Notes: a model not told the origin generated them from the letters alone. Positions 11,307 through 19,865 are shown, counted from the first letter of the stretch. The stretch: DNA of 64,000 nucleotides from Geobacillus sp. 46C-IIa (GCF_014679505.1 NZ_CP061474.1:3248001-3312000), one strand, 5' to 3'. Made by a program: numbers and translations.

Positions 11307-11897
11307 CAACTTATGCAGTATAAGAAGCTGGTACGCATTGCATACTAACAGTGGAATTAACATCAAATATAGCCAATCTTGGTCATTGATGCGCAAAACC
11401 GGGAACCATTCAACGACTGTCACGACGACCATAAAGAATAAAGCTGGGACGAAAGCTCCTTTATTCGTTTGCACACTCTTGGCATAGGCAACGGCCAATC
11501 CGACCACCAAAACAAACAAAGCGATCAGTATATACGGAATCATCGACTCTCCGTTTGCTGCAAACGCCGTGTAACGAAAGTACACTAAATCGAACAGAAC
11601 AAACATGATCAAAACAAGCTGCACCGCATTCCATAGCGAGCGGAAAATACCAAGCCCGAAGCGGTGAACGGTCAAATACGCAAAAAACCCTGCTTGGCTA
11701 ATGACGCTAAAAATAAAACCAACGCCAATATGCCATAGCAACACGGCCATAAATTCGACAATCTCCAAACGCAGAAGAAGATGGCCAAACTCTTTCCAGT
11801 TCAAAACCATACCGACAGCTGCTGCAGTCATCCCCCCGATCAGCAGCGTAGTTAAAAATAAGCGCACCCATTTGCGGCTGTTCACAGTTTGCTTCAT
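11286..11897 (-). CDS. kbaA: KinB-signalling pathway activation protein KbaA
   Basis: Integral membrane protein that in B. subtilis is required for the KinB kinase to feed the sporulation phosphorelay. The 203 residues are mostly hydrophobic, with about six predicted membrane segments (for example residues 13-31, 45-68, 85-105, 122-142) and short polar loops. No enzymatic motif is visible. It diverges from gerD and is followed by its own terminator. The order pdaB-kbaA-gerD-salA-cwlD is the same as in B. subtilis, which strengthens the assignment. Confidence 0.88.
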   Translation of the reverse strand: MKQTVNSRKWVRLFLTTLLIGGMTAAAVGMVLNWKEFGHLLLRLEIVEFMAVLLWHIGVGFIFSVISQAGFFAYLTVHRFGLGIFRSLWNAVQLVLIMFVLFDLVYFRYTAFAANGESMIPYILIALFVLVVGLAVAYAKSVQTNKGAFVPALFFMVVVTVVEWFPVLRINDQDWLYLMLIPLLVCNAYQLLILHKLTGGAKQ

Positions 11898-11973
11898 CCT
11901 CCATCATTTCATCATAATCCGCTTAACATTTTACCAGTGCCCTCCTGAAAAAGCCAGCTTCCGCTCGGCCAAA

Positions 11974-12003
11974 TGCATATTTTTTTCGTCAACATTCATA
12001 TTA
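11974..12003 (+). promoter_or_regulatory. Sigma-G promoter of gerD
   Basis: On plus TGCATA (11974-11979), 17 nt, CATATTA (11997-12003), an excellent match to the forespore sigma-G consensus. It lies 37 bp upstream of gerD, which is a sigma-G gene in B. subtilis. Confidence 0.75.
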
Positions 12004-12039
12004 AAGGTGAGGGATTTTTGCAGAAAGGAGCTTATTTTT

Positions 12040-12660
12040 ATGAACAAGTGCATACCGCTCCTCTTGCTCAGTTTTCTCATTCTTAGCTCTTGTGCTCCTC
12101 AAGAAATCAGCCCCCCTCCTCCGGATTATGAGCAAACAAAAAAGATGGTCGTCGACATTTTAAAAACGGACGAGGGGAAAAAGGCGATTCAAGATATTAT
12201 GTCGGAAGACCAAATGAAGCAGCAGCTCGTTATGGATCAAGCGGCTGTCAAAGAGACACTGCAGCAAGTGTTGACATCTGATCAAGGAAAGAAATTTTGG
12301 GAAAATGCGTTAAAAGACCCGAAGTTTGCGGAAAGCTTCGCTAAAGGGCTGCAAAAAGAACACGAAAAAATGATGAAAGCGCTCATGAAAGATCCCGAAT
12401 ACCAAGAAATGATGATCGACATCCTAAAAGATCCCGAAATGGAAAAAGCGATGATCGATGTATTAAAAAGCAAAGAGTTCCGCCAACATTTGCAAAAGGT
12501 AATCACAGAAACGTTAAATAGTCCGCTGTATCAGGCAAAAATTCAAGATATGCTAACCAAAGCGGCAGAAACGCTCCAACAAGGCGGAGGAAAACAAGGA
12601 GAGGAAGGCGGAGAAGGGGAAGAAGGGGGAGGCGGCAACCAACAAGGTGGAGGCGGGTAA
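12040..12660 (+). CDS. gerD: Spore germination lipoprotein GerD
   Basis: Inner-membrane spore lipoprotein that gathers nutrient germinant receptors into a germinosome. The signal peptide ends in a lipobox with Cys18 (LSSC, 15-18). The middle (about 25-170) is a highly charged, helical region with repeats such as KDPEYQEMMIDILKDPEME. The tail from about 180 is almost only Gly, Glu and Gln. ATG at 12040 has AGAAAGGAG 9 nt upstream; the reading frame extends upstream but lacks a site. Length 206. Preceded by a sigma-G promoter and convergent with salA. Confidence 0.93.
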   Translation: MNKCIPLLLLSFLILSSCAPQEISPPPPDYEQTKKMVVDILKTDEGKKAIQDIMSEDQMKQQLVMDQAAVKETLQQVLTSDQGKKFWENALKDPKFAESFAKGLQKEHEKMMKALMKDPEYQEMMIDILKDPEMEKAMIDVLKSKEFRQHLQKVITETLNSPLYQAKIQDMLTKAAETLQQGGGKQGEEGGEGEEGGGGNQQGGGG

Positions 12661-12666
12661 TCAAAC

Positions 12667-12742
12667 AAAAAGCGTCCGTGTGCCAAAAGCCGTCAACGCT
12701 CGAAGGAACGAGCGCGGGCGACTCAGGGCCATCGGACGCTTT
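12667..12742. terminator. Bidirectional terminator between gerD and salA
   Basis: Outer stem AAAGCGTCCG (12669-12678) with CGGACGCTTT (12733-12742), and an inner hairpin CGCTCG-AAGGAA-CGAGCG. On minus it runs into TTTTTGTTT, on plus into TTTGCTGTTT, so it serves both convergent genes. Confidence 0.8.
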
Positions 12743-12756
12743 GCTGTTTCAGCTGA

Positions 12757-13773
12757 TTAGTATTTCGCAGCCACTTTACGAGCGATATCCATATAAATTT
12801 TCCCGATTGGATGATCTTCCGCATAGACGGATGGGGCGAAGTCGTCGTCATTCCAATCCGGCTGCTGAAGCGGCAGCTGCCCTAGCAGTTCTGTTTGCAG
12901 CTCTTTTGCCAACTTTTCCCCGCCGCCTTTGCCAAAGACGTATTCCCGTTCGCCTGTTTTCCTGCTTTCGTAATACGACATATTTTCGATGACACCGATG
13001 ATCTCGTGCTCGGTGCGCAGCGCCATGGCTCCGGCGCGGGCAGCGACAAACGCGGCGGTCGGATGCGGGGTTGTGACGATAATTTCCTTGCATGACGGCA
13101 GAAGCGTATGTACGTCTAGGGCAACATCGCCTGTCCCCGGCGGCAGGTCAAGCAGTAGATAGTCTAAATCGCCCCACTCGACTTCTTTAAAAAAGTTGTT
13201 GAGCATTTTCCCCAGCATCGGTCCGCGCCAAATAACTGGGGCGTTGTCCTCGACGAAAAAGGCCATCGAAATGACTTTTACCCCAAACCGTTCCACAGGG
13301 ATAATCTTATCGCCCCTTACTGTCGGGCGCTCGGTGATCCCCATCATGTCGGGTACGCTAAATCCGTAAATATCGGCGTCGATCAACCCGACTTTTTTGC
13401 CAAGACGAGCGAGCGCAACCGCCAAATTGACAGAGACGGTCGATTTCCCGACTCCGCCCTTGCCGCTGGCGATGGCGATATACGTCGTTCCTTGCTTATT
13501 CTTGCTATATTCCTCAACGACTTCTCGCGGCAGTTCGGCAAACCGCAGTCCGACAGAGGCGGCGCCTGCGTCTTTCAGCTGCTGGACGATCGCCGTTTGC
13601 ACGCGGAGCTGGTCAGGCGTACCGATTTTCGCGAGCGCGATTTTTACGCTGACATGGTTCTTTTCTTCCTTGATTTTAATTTCTTGAATCGCGTTCGTTT
13701 CCTTAAACGTTTTGTTTAGAAATGGATCTTTCATCCTTTCCAAAATGGCCCGCACTTCGTTTTCCGTCAGCAT
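12757..13773 (-). CDS. salA: Mrp/SalA ATP-binding protein (MinD-type P-loop ATPase)
   Basis: Mrp/ApbC family P-loop ATPase; in B. subtilis SalA represses scoC and so lifts extracellular protease expression, while other Mrp proteins carry Fe-S clusters. An N-terminal MIP18/DUF59-like domain (about 1-75) precedes the ATPase domain with the deviant Walker A GKGGVGKST (104-112), DADIYG (132-137) and LDLPPGTGD. I chose ATG at 13773; in-frame GTG 13782 and TTG 13785 lie just upstream and cannot be excluded. I see no CxxC Fe-S motif, favouring the SalA role. Confidence 0.9.
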   Translation of the reverse strand: MLTENEVRAILERMKDPFLNKTFKETNAIQEIKIKEEKNHVSVKIALAKIGTPDQLRVQTAIVQQLKDAGAASVGLRFAELPREVVEEYSKNKQGTTYIAIASGKGGVGKSTVSVNLAVALARLGKKVGLIDADIYGFSVPDMMGITERPTVRGDKIIPVERFGVKVISMAFFVEDNAPVIWRGPMLGKMLNNFFKEVEWGDLDYLLLDLPPGTGDVALDVHTLLPSCKEIIVTTPHPTAAFVAARAGAMALRTEHEIIGVIENMSYYESRKTGEREYVFGKGGGEKLAKELQTELLGQLPLQQPDWNDDDFAPSVYAEDHPIGKIYMDIARKVAAKY

Positions 13774-13819
13774 CGTATTCACCAACCCTTTTCAAATCAA
13801 TGACTGTTTCTATAATTGA

Positions 13820-13849
13820 CTATACCATAAACTGCTGGGAAATCGCCAT
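13820..13849 (-). other. Possible 9-codon leader ORF before salA
   Basis: ATG at 13849 reads MAISQQFMV then stops, with a strong AAAGGAGG site 7 nt upstream. Just before the site is a hairpin, CCCACT..AGTGGG (13864-13882). No evidence of translation beyond the ribosome site. Confidence 0.25.
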
Positions 13850-13942
13850 GTTCAGCCTCCTTTCCCACTTACTTATAGTGGGAATAGGGATTTCCGCTTC
13901 CCTTTGGTAAAGAGCATGTTTAGCCGCCACTGTCCTCCTCAC

Positions 13943-13966
13943 AAAAAACCCCCGCTATTCGCGAGG
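13943..13966 (-). terminator. Terminator of cwlD, overlapping its last codons
   Basis: On minus the stem CCTCGC-GAATA-GCGGGG is followed by GTTTTTT. The 5' arm and loop contain the final cwlD codons and stop. Confidence 0.85.
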
Positions 13967-14671
13967 CGTGGGTTCGTTGGAAAAGTAGCGCAATACCCCT
14001 TTGTAAATGGAGGCGGCGAGCTGCGTCTGATAATGGTCAGAGGCGAGCAATTCCCGCTCGTCCGGGTTCGATAAAAATCCGACCTCAACAAGCGCGCCAG
14101 GTTTTTTCGCATGTTTCAGCAAATAGACCGTGTCAATCATTTTCGCCACCCGGTGGGTGTTTTCCAAGTTGCGCCGCAACTCAGCCTGGATAAATTTCGC
14201 CAGCCGCTCGTTTTCGATGAACGAGCCATAATAAAACGTCTGCGCTCCCCGCCAACGTGGGGATGGGATGGCGTTTAAATGAATGCTGATAAATAGATCG
14301 GCATTCGACTTGTTAATGAATGCCGTTCGTTCATGCAAGTCCTCCGTTTTCCGCCGGCTGTAGCCGCGCGTTGACGGACTGGCCAAGTCGCGGTCCGTCT
14401 CCCGCGTCATTAGGACGAGCGCCCCTTGCTGCTGCAAGTAATCGCGCAATTTTTTCGCCACGTTGAGCGCGATTTCCTTTTCTAGCACCTCGCCGCCAAC
14501 AGCGCCGCCGTCCGGTCCGCCGTGGCCGGGGTCTAACACGATGATTCTCCCCGATAGCGGGAGATTCCAAGGTTTTGTCGATGTAAGATCAGAAAATAAA
14601 GATGGAAATAGCAAAAAACCGGTGATGGTGACGGCAGCGAAAGCGACCAGCCACTTCCACTTCTTTTTCAT
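13955..14671 (-). CDS. cwlD: N-acetylmuramoyl-L-alanine amidase CwlD (spore cortex)
   Basis: Zinc amidase that, together with PdaA, makes the muramic-delta-lactam of spore cortex, which germination lysins recognise. A membrane/signal helix spans about 6-26. The Amidase_3 domain has the zinc ligands H50 (LDPGHGGPDGG), a Glu in EVLEKEIALN (61-70) and H131 (ISIHLNA), plus the catalytic Glu196 (LVEVGFLSN). Length 238. A sigma-E-like promoter lies at 14704-14732 and a terminator overlaps its 3' end, so it is probably transcribed on its own. Confidence 0.95.
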   Translation of the reverse strand: MKKKWKWLVAFAAVTITGFLLFPSLFSDLTSTKPWNLPLSGRIIVLDPGHGGPDGGAVGGEVLEKEIALNVAKKLRDYLQQQGALVLMTRETDRDLASPSTRGYSRRKTEDLHERTAFINKSNADLFISIHLNAIPSPRWRGAQTFYYGSFIENERLAKFIQAELRRNLENTHRVAKMIDTVYLLKHAKKPGALVEVGFLSNPDERELLASDHYQTQLAASIYKGVLRYFSNEPTPRE

Positions 14672-14703
14672 CGTTTCTCCTCCCGCGCGTTTCCCTTCTC
14701 TAT

Positions 14704-14732
14704 CTTATATGGGACAAGGCGCGGGAATAGAA
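14704..14732 (-). promoter_or_regulatory. Possible sigma-E promoter of cwlD
   Basis: On minus TTCTATT (14726-14732), 14 nt, CATATAAG (14704-14711), close to the mother-cell sigma-E pattern. It overlaps the intergenic gap after ybaK. Confidence 0.4.
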
Positions 14733-14737
14733 CTGAT

Positions 14738-15178
14738 TTAATGAAGTTTTAACCGATGCCGTTTTTTTCCTCGTTCAAATCCTTCTGTCCACCAGCTGCC
14801 GATATATTGCTCACATGCATAGTAAAGCGACTCGCCTCGGATGTCATCCTCGATATTTCCCCAAAAGCAAAGAAAGTCAAACAGCGTATCGACCAAATAT
14901 TTCTCCTCTTGGGCGCAGCGCTGGCGCACGCTGTCGGCCGGTTCCCCGTAATAGCCGAACCGGCTGTAATGGGCGCCAAGCAAGTACGCTTCAATGGCCA
15001 AGTCAATGCAGCCTTCCTCGACAACAGACGGGAAAATTCGATACATATGGTAGAAAGGGGAAAAATGTTCAAGCACTTTGGCCCGCAATTTCTCGAGCGA
15101 TAATTCCCGCAACATTTTTCGCTCATACCGAAGCTGCTTTTCCTGCCTTTTCTCCACCAATGAAGTGATGACTGCCAT
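14738..15178 (-). CDS. ybaK: YbaK-like DUF2521 protein, function unknown
   Basis: 146-residue soluble protein matching the DUF2521 family by position (between cwlD and rpsI, as in B. subtilis) and by the segment VVEEGCIDLAIEAYLLGAHY followed by FGYYGE. The N-terminus (about 5-40) is strongly charged and probably helical, and the C-terminus ends in a basic stretch. No catalytic motif or signal peptide is visible. The ATG at 15178 has GAGGAG about 11 nt upstream. Function is not known to me. Confidence 0.8.
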   Translation of the reverse strand: MAVITSLVEKRQEKQLRYERKMLRELSLEKLRAKVLEHFSPFYHMYRIFPSVVEEGCIDLAIEAYLLGAHYSRFGYYGEPADSVRQRCAQEEKYLVDTLFDFLCFWGNIEDDIRGESLYYACEQYIGSWWTEGFERGKKRHRLKLH

Positions 15179-15254
15179 CGTTTTTCACGCTCCTCTACGA
15201 TGTAGTGTTTAACGATCAGACGCAAACATACGCGCGGACGAAAGGCAGAAATAA

Positions 15255-15283
15255 GCAAAAAGCCCAGCCAAATTGGCTGGGCT
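15255..15283 (-). terminator. Terminator of rplM-rpsI
   Basis: On minus a near-perfect 23-nt palindrome, AGCCCAGCCAA/TTGGCTGGGCT, then TTTTGC. It sits 18 bp after the rpsI stop. Confidence 0.85.
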
Positions 15284-15300
15284 GGAGCAGACGGATATGA

Positions 15301-15693
15301 TTAACGTTTCGAGAACTGCGGAGCGCGGCGGGCGCCTTTGAGTCCATATTTTTTCCGCTCTTTGACACGGGCATCGCGCGTCAGCAAACCAGCGCGCTTC
15401 AATACCGCGCGGAATTCCGGATCCACTTCAAGCAGCGCGCGGGCGATGCCGTGGCGAATGGCGCCAGCTTGGCCAGCAAATCCGCCGCCTTGGACGTTTA
15501 CTAAAACGTCATAGCTACCGAGCGTTTCCGTCAAAACGAGCGGCTGTTTTACCATTTCGATGAGCGCTTCCGACGGAATGTACTCACGAATGTCTTGTTT
15601 ATTGACGATGATGCGTCCATCGCCCGGGACGAGGCGGACGCGGGCAACTGAGCTTTTGCGACGACCTGTACCGTAATATTGTACTTGTGCCAA
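15301..15693 (-). CDS. rpsI: 30S ribosomal protein S9
   Basis: Small-subunit protein whose C-terminal tail reaches the P-site tRNA. 130 residues, beginning [19 protein letters not shown] and ending in the conserved basic tail RRAPQFSKR. The segment [20 protein letters not shown] is the family signature. Lies 22 bp after rplM in the two-gene rplM-rpsI operon, followed by a terminator. Nothing unusual. Confidence 0.98.
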   Translation of the reverse strand: MAQVQYYGTGRRKSSVARVRLVPGDGRIIVNKQDIREYIPSEALIEMVKQPLVLTETLGSYDVLVNVQGGGFAGQAGAIRHGIARALLEVDPEFRAVLKRAGLLTRDARVKERKKYGLKGARRAPQFSKR

Positions 15694-15715
15694 AATAAAT
15701 ACCCTCCCTTGTCAA

Positions 15716-16153
15716 TTATCCGCGAAGTTCGTATACTTCCGGTTTTTGCGCTTGATGCGGATGCTCGCTTCCGCGGTAAACGTGCAGTTTTTTGAACATT
15801 TGACGGCCAAGGCTGCCTTTTGGAAGCATGCCGCGCACCGCCCGTTCAATCATTTGTTCCGGATAGTTCGTGCGCATTTCGAGCGCTGTTCTTACTTTCA
15901 GACCGCCTGGATATAAGCTGTGGCGATAGTACAATTTTTTCGTTAATTTTTTCCCTGTCAGTTCGACTTTGTCCGCATTGATGACGATCACGTGATCCCC
16001 GCAGTCGACGTGTGGAGTGAACGTCGGTTTATGCTTGCCGCGCAACAGCGCCGCTACTTCGCTAGCTAAACGGCCTAACGTTTTGCCAGCTGCGTCGACA
16101 ACGTACCATTTACGCTCTACTTCATTTGGTTTCGCCATGTAAGTCGTACGCAA
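15716..16153 (-). CDS. rplM: 50S ribosomal protein L13
   Basis: Early-assembly 23S-binding protein, 145 residues, with MKLP-type signature [19 protein letters not shown] near the C-terminus. It starts with TTG at 16153, since AGGAGGG is 7 nt upstream and the N-terminus aligns with B. subtilis L13. First gene of rplM-rpsI, with a leader RNA and a sigma-A promoter upstream. Confidence 0.98.
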   Translation of the reverse strand: MRTTYMAKPNEVERKWYVVDAAGKTLGRLASEVAALLRGKHKPTFTPHVDCGDHVIVINADKVELTGKKLTKKLYYRHSLYPGGLKVRTALEMRTNYPEQMIERAVRGMLPKGSLGRQMFKKLHVYRGSEHPHQAQKPEVYELRG

Positions 16154-16165
16154 TGTAGTTCCCTC

Positions 16166-16246
16166 CTAAAAGAAAAATGAACAAGTAAGTGGATTGTTTA
16201 TTTCAACACGATTGCTGTCCGGGGCTAATCGTGGAAAATACATGCC
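16166..16246 (-). promoter_or_regulatory. Ribosomal protein L13 leader RNA
   Basis: The transcript from the promoter at 16254-16282 starts about 95 nt before rplM. It contains the stem CACGATT/AATCGTG (about 16212-16240) enclosing AGCCCCGGACAGC. This position and shape fit the known Firmicute L13 leader (Rfam L13_leader), thought to bind L13 for autoregulation. Not checked against the covariance model. Confidence 0.6.
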
Positions 16247-16253
16247 ATATGAT

Positions 16254-16282
16254 ATGATAGCTTGCCGGCGCGCCAATGTCAA
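16254..16282 (-). promoter_or_regulatory. Sigma-A promoter of rplM-rpsI
   Basis: TTGACA (16277-16282), 17 nt, TATCAT (16254-16259) on minus. Confidence 0.88.
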
Positions 16283-16493
16283 GAAAATGTTACACGAGGA
16301 TTCGTTGTCATGCCTCCACTTGCAGAAGCGGGAGTTTCCCGTTTCACCTTTAAGGGCAGTGCGCACCAGATTCTTCTTCCATCCATTTCAAACAGACGCT
16401 TGGCCTCCTTCCCATGCAAAGCGAGAGGAAACACCCGCATCCGCGATGCTTGAGGCGCTTTTGGCTAATCGATGTGAAAAAACGGCAGCTCCT
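16283..16493. other. Gap between truA and the rplM promoter, no feature recognised
   Basis: About 210 bp with no convincing gene on either strand. A short hairpin CGGGA/TCCCG near 16330 lacks a proper T-tail. I saw no clear truA terminator. Confidence 0.4.
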
Positions 16494-17258
16494 CTATTTA
16501 TGATCGAAACTTTCACGGTCATAGTACACATGCCATAAGTACAGCCCTTCGGCTGGTGCGGTTGGGCCGGCGAGCCGCCGGTCTTTCGCCGCAAGCAGCG
16601 ACTTGATGTCGGCAGGGGGCCGCTTCCCTTGACCGACCTCAAGCACCGTGCCGACGATGATGCGGACCATATTGTATAAAAAGCCGGTGCCGATAAAACG
16701 AAATTGAAGCATTGGACCGTCCGCTTCAATTTCGGCTTGGTAAATGGTGCGCACACGGTCCTCAATCGCTGTTTTGGCCGAACAAAAGCTCGTAAAATCG
16801 TGTGTCCCCTTCAGCAAGCCGAGCGCCTCATTCATGGCGTCTATGTGAAGCGGATACGGGTGCCATGCGCAATAATAGCGGCGAAATACGTCGCGTTCGG
16901 CCGCGGTCCATACGTTATAGCGATACTCTTTCGCTTTGGCGGAAAAACGGGCATGAAATGTGCGGTCTGCCTCGTCCACCGAGCGGACGGCGATATCGTC
17001 CGGAAGCTGGGCGTTTAACGCCTTTTTCCACTGCTCAGGGGAAAGAGCGAGCGGCGTATCGAAATGAATGACTTGCCCGTAGGCGTGAACGCCGGCGTCC
17101 GTCCTCCCCGAAGCTGCGGCCCGCACGTCATCCCCTTTATGCATCCGCTTGAGCACTCCCTCGAGCTCGCCTTGCACCGTCCGTTTTCCCGGCTGAACTT
17201 GATAGCCGGAAAAATCCGTGCCATCATACGCTATCACGCATTTCATCCGTCGTGTCAT
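16494..17258 (-). CDS. truA: tRNA pseudouridine(38-40) synthase TruA
   Basis: Makes pseudouridine at positions 38-40 in the anticodon arm of many tRNAs. The catalytic aspartate is D54 in the motif GRTDAGVHA (51-59), and the N-terminal core [10 protein letters not shown] (11-20) is typical. Length 254. ATG at 17258 has GGAGG 6 nt upstream; ATG at 17246 is an alternative. It is the last gene of ecfA1-ecfA2-ecfT-truA, 12 bp after ecfT, the same arrangement as in B. subtilis. Confidence 0.96.
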   Translation of the reverse strand: MTRRMKCVIAYDGTDFSGYQVQPGKRTVQGELEGVLKRMHKGDDVRAAASGRTDAGVHAYGQVIHFDTPLALSPEQWKKALNAQLPDDIAVRSVDEADRTFHARFSAKAKEYRYNVWTAAERDVFRRYYCAWHPYPLHIDAMNEALGLLKGTHDFTSFCSAKTAIEDRVRTIYQAEIEADGPMLQFRFIGTGFLYNMVRIIVGTVLEVGQGKRPPADIKSLLAAKDRRLAGPTAPAEGLYLWHVYYDRESFDHK

Positions 17259-17270
17259 AACAGTCCTCCG

Positions 17271-18068
17271 CTATGAGCGTAATAGAAAGAGCAATACAGC
17301 CAATAGCGCAGTGGCGGCTAAAAAAGCGGTGTCCAACGGCTTCCAGACGAGCTGGCGAAATTTCGTCCGTCCTTCCCCGCCGCGATAGCCGCGCGCTTCC
17401 ATGGCTGTCGCCAGCTCGTCGGCCCGTTTAAACGAGCTGATAAACAGCGGCACAAGCAGCGAGACGATCGCTTTCACCCGTTCGGAAAAACGGCCGCCGG
17501 AAAAGTCGACGCCGCGCGCTGCCTGCGCCTTCATAATTTTTTCCGCTTCTTCCATGAGCGTCGGAATAAAGCGAAGCGAAATCGCCATCATTAAGGCGAG
17601 CTCATGCACGGGCACGCGCATTTTTTTGAGCGGCTCGAGCAAGCTTTCCACACCATCAGTCACTTCAATCGGCGTTGTCGTCAGCGTCAGCATCGTCGTC
17701 ATGAGCACGAGCAGCAAAAACCGCAACGAAATAAAGATCCCTTGCCGAATGCCGTCTTCATGAATGGAAAGGGCGCCGATCCGGTAAACAACGTCCCCTT
17801 CTTTCGTCATAAATACATGCAATAACATCGTAAACAAAACGACCCATAAAATCGGCTTTAAGCCGCGCATAATGAACGAAAGCGGGATGCGCGACAGCGC
17901 CGCAAAAACGAACGTAAACAACGACAGCACCGCATAGGTTGCCACATTGTTCGCCAAAAAAACGATGAGGACGTAGGCAAACACGATCAGCAACTTCGCG
18001 CGTGGATCTAAACGGTGAACCAGCGAATGGCCGGGCACATATTGCCCGATAATCAAATGATTAGTCAT
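17271..18068 (-). CDS. ecfT: ECF transporter transmembrane component EcfT
   Basis: Membrane scaffold of the energy-coupling-factor transporter that links the two ATPases to exchangeable vitamin-binding S components. Several membrane helices lie in about 25-135 and at 205-215 and 245-263. The two coupling motifs on the cytoplasmic helices are present as AQAARG (181-186) and AMEARG (222-227). It overlaps ecfA2 by 8 bp. No S component is encoded in this window, so this is a group II (shared) module. Confidence 0.95.
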   Translation of the reverse strand: MTNHLIIGQYVPGHSLVHRLDPRAKLLIVFAYVLIVFLANNVATYAVLSLFTFVFAALSRIPLSFIMRGLKPILWVVLFTMLLHVFMTKEGDVVYRIGALSIHEDGIRQGIFISLRFLLLVLMTTMLTLTTTPIEVTDGVESLLEPLKKMRVPVHELALMMAISLRFIPTLMEEAEKIMKAQAARGVDFSGGRFSERVKAIVSLLVPLFISSFKRADELATAMEARGYRGGEGRTKFRQLVWKPLDTAFLAATALLAVLLFLLRS

Positions 18069-18933
18069 GGACGCTCACCTTAGAAAACAATTGGCGGATG
18101 GCGTCAACCGTCTGTTCGATCGTTAAGCATGGCGACGGAATGGTGACGCCAAACCGTTTTTCTAGCTCCTGCTTCAACTTGACCGTTTCCGGTACGCTTA
18201 AGCCGATAGCGGCAAGCCGCTCGGCGTCACGAAAAATCTGTTCCGGCGTCCCTTGTCCCCATACGGTTCCTTCGTGCATGACGACGATTTCATCCGCGTA
18301 TTGGGCGGCATCTTCCATACTGTGGGTGACGAGCACGGTCGTGAGCTGTTTTTCACGATGGAGACGATAAAACATCTCCATGATTTCTTTGCGACCACGA
18401 GGATCAAGCCCAGCGGTCGGCTCATCAAGCACGATCACTTCCGGCTCAAGCGCCAGCACGCCGGCAATAGCGACGCGCCGCATTTGTCCGCCGCTTAAGT
18501 CAAACGGCGATTTAGCCAGCACGTCCTCGCTAAGCCCGACAAGCTTGATCAGTTCCTTTGCCTTTCGTTTCGCTTCTTCCTCGGGCACGCCGAAGTTGAG
18601 CGGACCAAAGCAAATATCTTTCTCAACCGTTTCTTCGAACAGTTGATGTTCTGGGAACTGAAACACAATCCCGACTTTTTTGCGCAACGGTTTGAGCTGC
18701 TTTGGCCGCCGGGTGCCGGTAATCGTCTCTTGGCCGATCTTCACCGTACCGCTTGTCGGCTGCAACAAGCCATTTAAGTGCTGAAGGAGCGTCGATTTCC
18801 CCGAGCCGGTATGGCCAACAATGGCGACATACATCCCGCCCGCAATGGCTACATTCACGTCATATAGCGCGCGGCGGGCAAACGGCGAACGCGCATTGTA
18901 CACATACTCTACTTTTTCGAATACAATGTCCAT
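18061..18933 (-). CDS. ecfA2: ECF transporter ATPase EcfA2
   Basis: One of the paired ABC-type ATPases powering vitamin uptake. Walker A GHTGSGKST (40-48), signature LSGGQMRRVA, and Walker B VIVLDEPTAGLD are intact, with a C-terminal extension of about 60 residues typical of EcfA proteins. It overlaps ecfA1 by 25 bp upstream and ecfT by 8 bp downstream, implying coupled translation and stoichiometric assembly. Confidence 0.95.
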   Translation of the reverse strand: MDIVFEKVEYVYNARSPFARRALYDVNVAIAGGMYVAIVGHTGSGKSTLLQHLNGLLQPTSGTVKIGQETITGTRRPKQLKPLRKKVGIVFQFPEHQLFEETVEKDICFGPLNFGVPEEEAKRKAKELIKLVGLSEDVLAKSPFDLSGGQMRRVAIAGVLALEPEVIVLDEPTAGLDPRGRKEIMEMFYRLHREKQLTTVLVTHSMEDAAQYADEIVVMHEGTVWGQGTPEQIFRDAERLAAIGLSVPETVKLKQELEKRFGVTIPSPCLTIEQTVDAIRQLFSKVSVHD

Positions 18934-19748
18934 AGCTCCTCGACCAACTCCTCCGTCGTGAAGTATCCCTCCCGCAGCGGGATGCCTTGTTCCCGCAAGC
19001 GGCCGCCCATTTTCACGGCAAACGGCAGATCAAGCCCGATGCGCTCAAGCTTGCCTCCAAGCCGGAAAACGTGCTCCGGCACCCCTTCTGCCACGACTTC
19101 TCCTTTGTTCATGACGATCATGCGGTCCGCTTTCGCCGCTTCTTCGAGATCGTGCGTGATCGATACGACCGTGATGCGCCGCTGGCGGTTTAGGCGGCGC
19201 ACCGTATCAAGCACTTCTTCCCTTCCGCGCGGATCGAGCATCGATGTCGCCTCGTCCAAAATGATCATATCAGGGCGAAGCGCCAAAATGCCGGCGATGG
19301 CAACGCGCTGCTTTTGCCCGCCGGAAAGCCGGTGCGGCTCGTGCTCGAGAAACGACTCCATATGCACTTGACGGACAGCTTCATGGATGCGCTCGACCAT
19401 TTCATCGCGCGGGATGCCGTTGTTCTCGAGGGCAAAGGCGATATCGTCTTCGACGGTCGTCCCAACAAATTGGTTATCTGGATTTTGGAACACCATGCCG
19501 ACACGGCGGCGTACATCCCAAACGGTCGTTTCATCAAGGAGGCGCCCGAACAGGCGAATGGCGCCCCGCTCCGGCCGAAGCAGACCGATCAACAGCCGGG
19601 CGATGGTCGACTTGCCCGATCCGTTATGGCCGACAATCGCCAGCCACTCTCCGCGCTCGGCTTGGAAGCTCACGTTTTGCACCGCATACTCCGATTGGTT
19701 CGGATAACGGAAATACACTCCTTCGATCGAAAGGATCGGTTCGGCCAT
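18909..19748 (-). CDS. ecfA1: ECF transporter ATPase EcfA1
   Basis: First gene of the ECF module. Walker A GHNGSGKST (40-48), Q-loop VFQNPDNQF, signature LSGGQKQRVA, and Walker B MIILDEATSMLD are present. I chose ATG at 19748 (MAEPILSIEG, 279 aa) because GAGGAG is 8 nt upstream; an upstream in-frame start at 19772 has no such site. It is separated from rplQ by a terminator and has a possible promoter of its own. Confidence 0.95.
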   Translation of the reverse strand: MAEPILSIEGVYFRYPNQSEYAVQNVSFQAERGEWLAIVGHNGSGKSTIARLLIGLLRPERGAIRLFGRLLDETTVWDVRRRVGMVFQNPDNQFVGTTVEDDIAFALENNGIPRDEMVERIHEAVRQVHMESFLEHEPHRLSGGQKQRVAIAGILALRPDMIILDEATSMLDPRGREEVLDTVRRLNRQRRITVVSITHDLEEAAKADRMIVMNKGEVVAEGVPEHVFRLGGKLERIGLDLPFAVKMGGRLREQGIPLREGYFTTEELVEELWTLYSKK

Positions 19749-19779
19749 AATGGTTTCTCCTCGCCTCGTCACATTCTCA

Positions 19780-19808
19780 ACTATACTTTTCTAAATGATG
19801 GTAAACAA
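19780..19808 (-). promoter_or_regulatory. Probable sigma-A promoter of ecfA1 operon
   Basis: TTGTTT (19803-19808), 17 nt, TATAGT (19780-19785) on minus, directly downstream of the rplQ terminator. Confidence 0.55.
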
Positions 19809-19850
19809 AAAAGGGCATAGATCCAGTTCAAAAGAAACTGTCTCGCCCTT
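19806..19850 (-). terminator. Terminator of the S10-spc-alpha cluster, after rplQ
   Basis: On minus AAGGGC/GCCCTT closes a hairpin with an inner CAGTT/AACTG stem, followed by TTTTG. It starts 16 bp after the rplQ stop. Confidence 0.8.
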
Positions 19851-19865
19851 GTTGAAATAAAACCG

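Noticed and set aside
11701..12039. Upstream part of the gerD frame, which would give a 319-residue protein
   Set aside because: It overlaps kbaA and the sigma-G promoter; the lipoprotein signal begins at 12040 with a good ribosome site.
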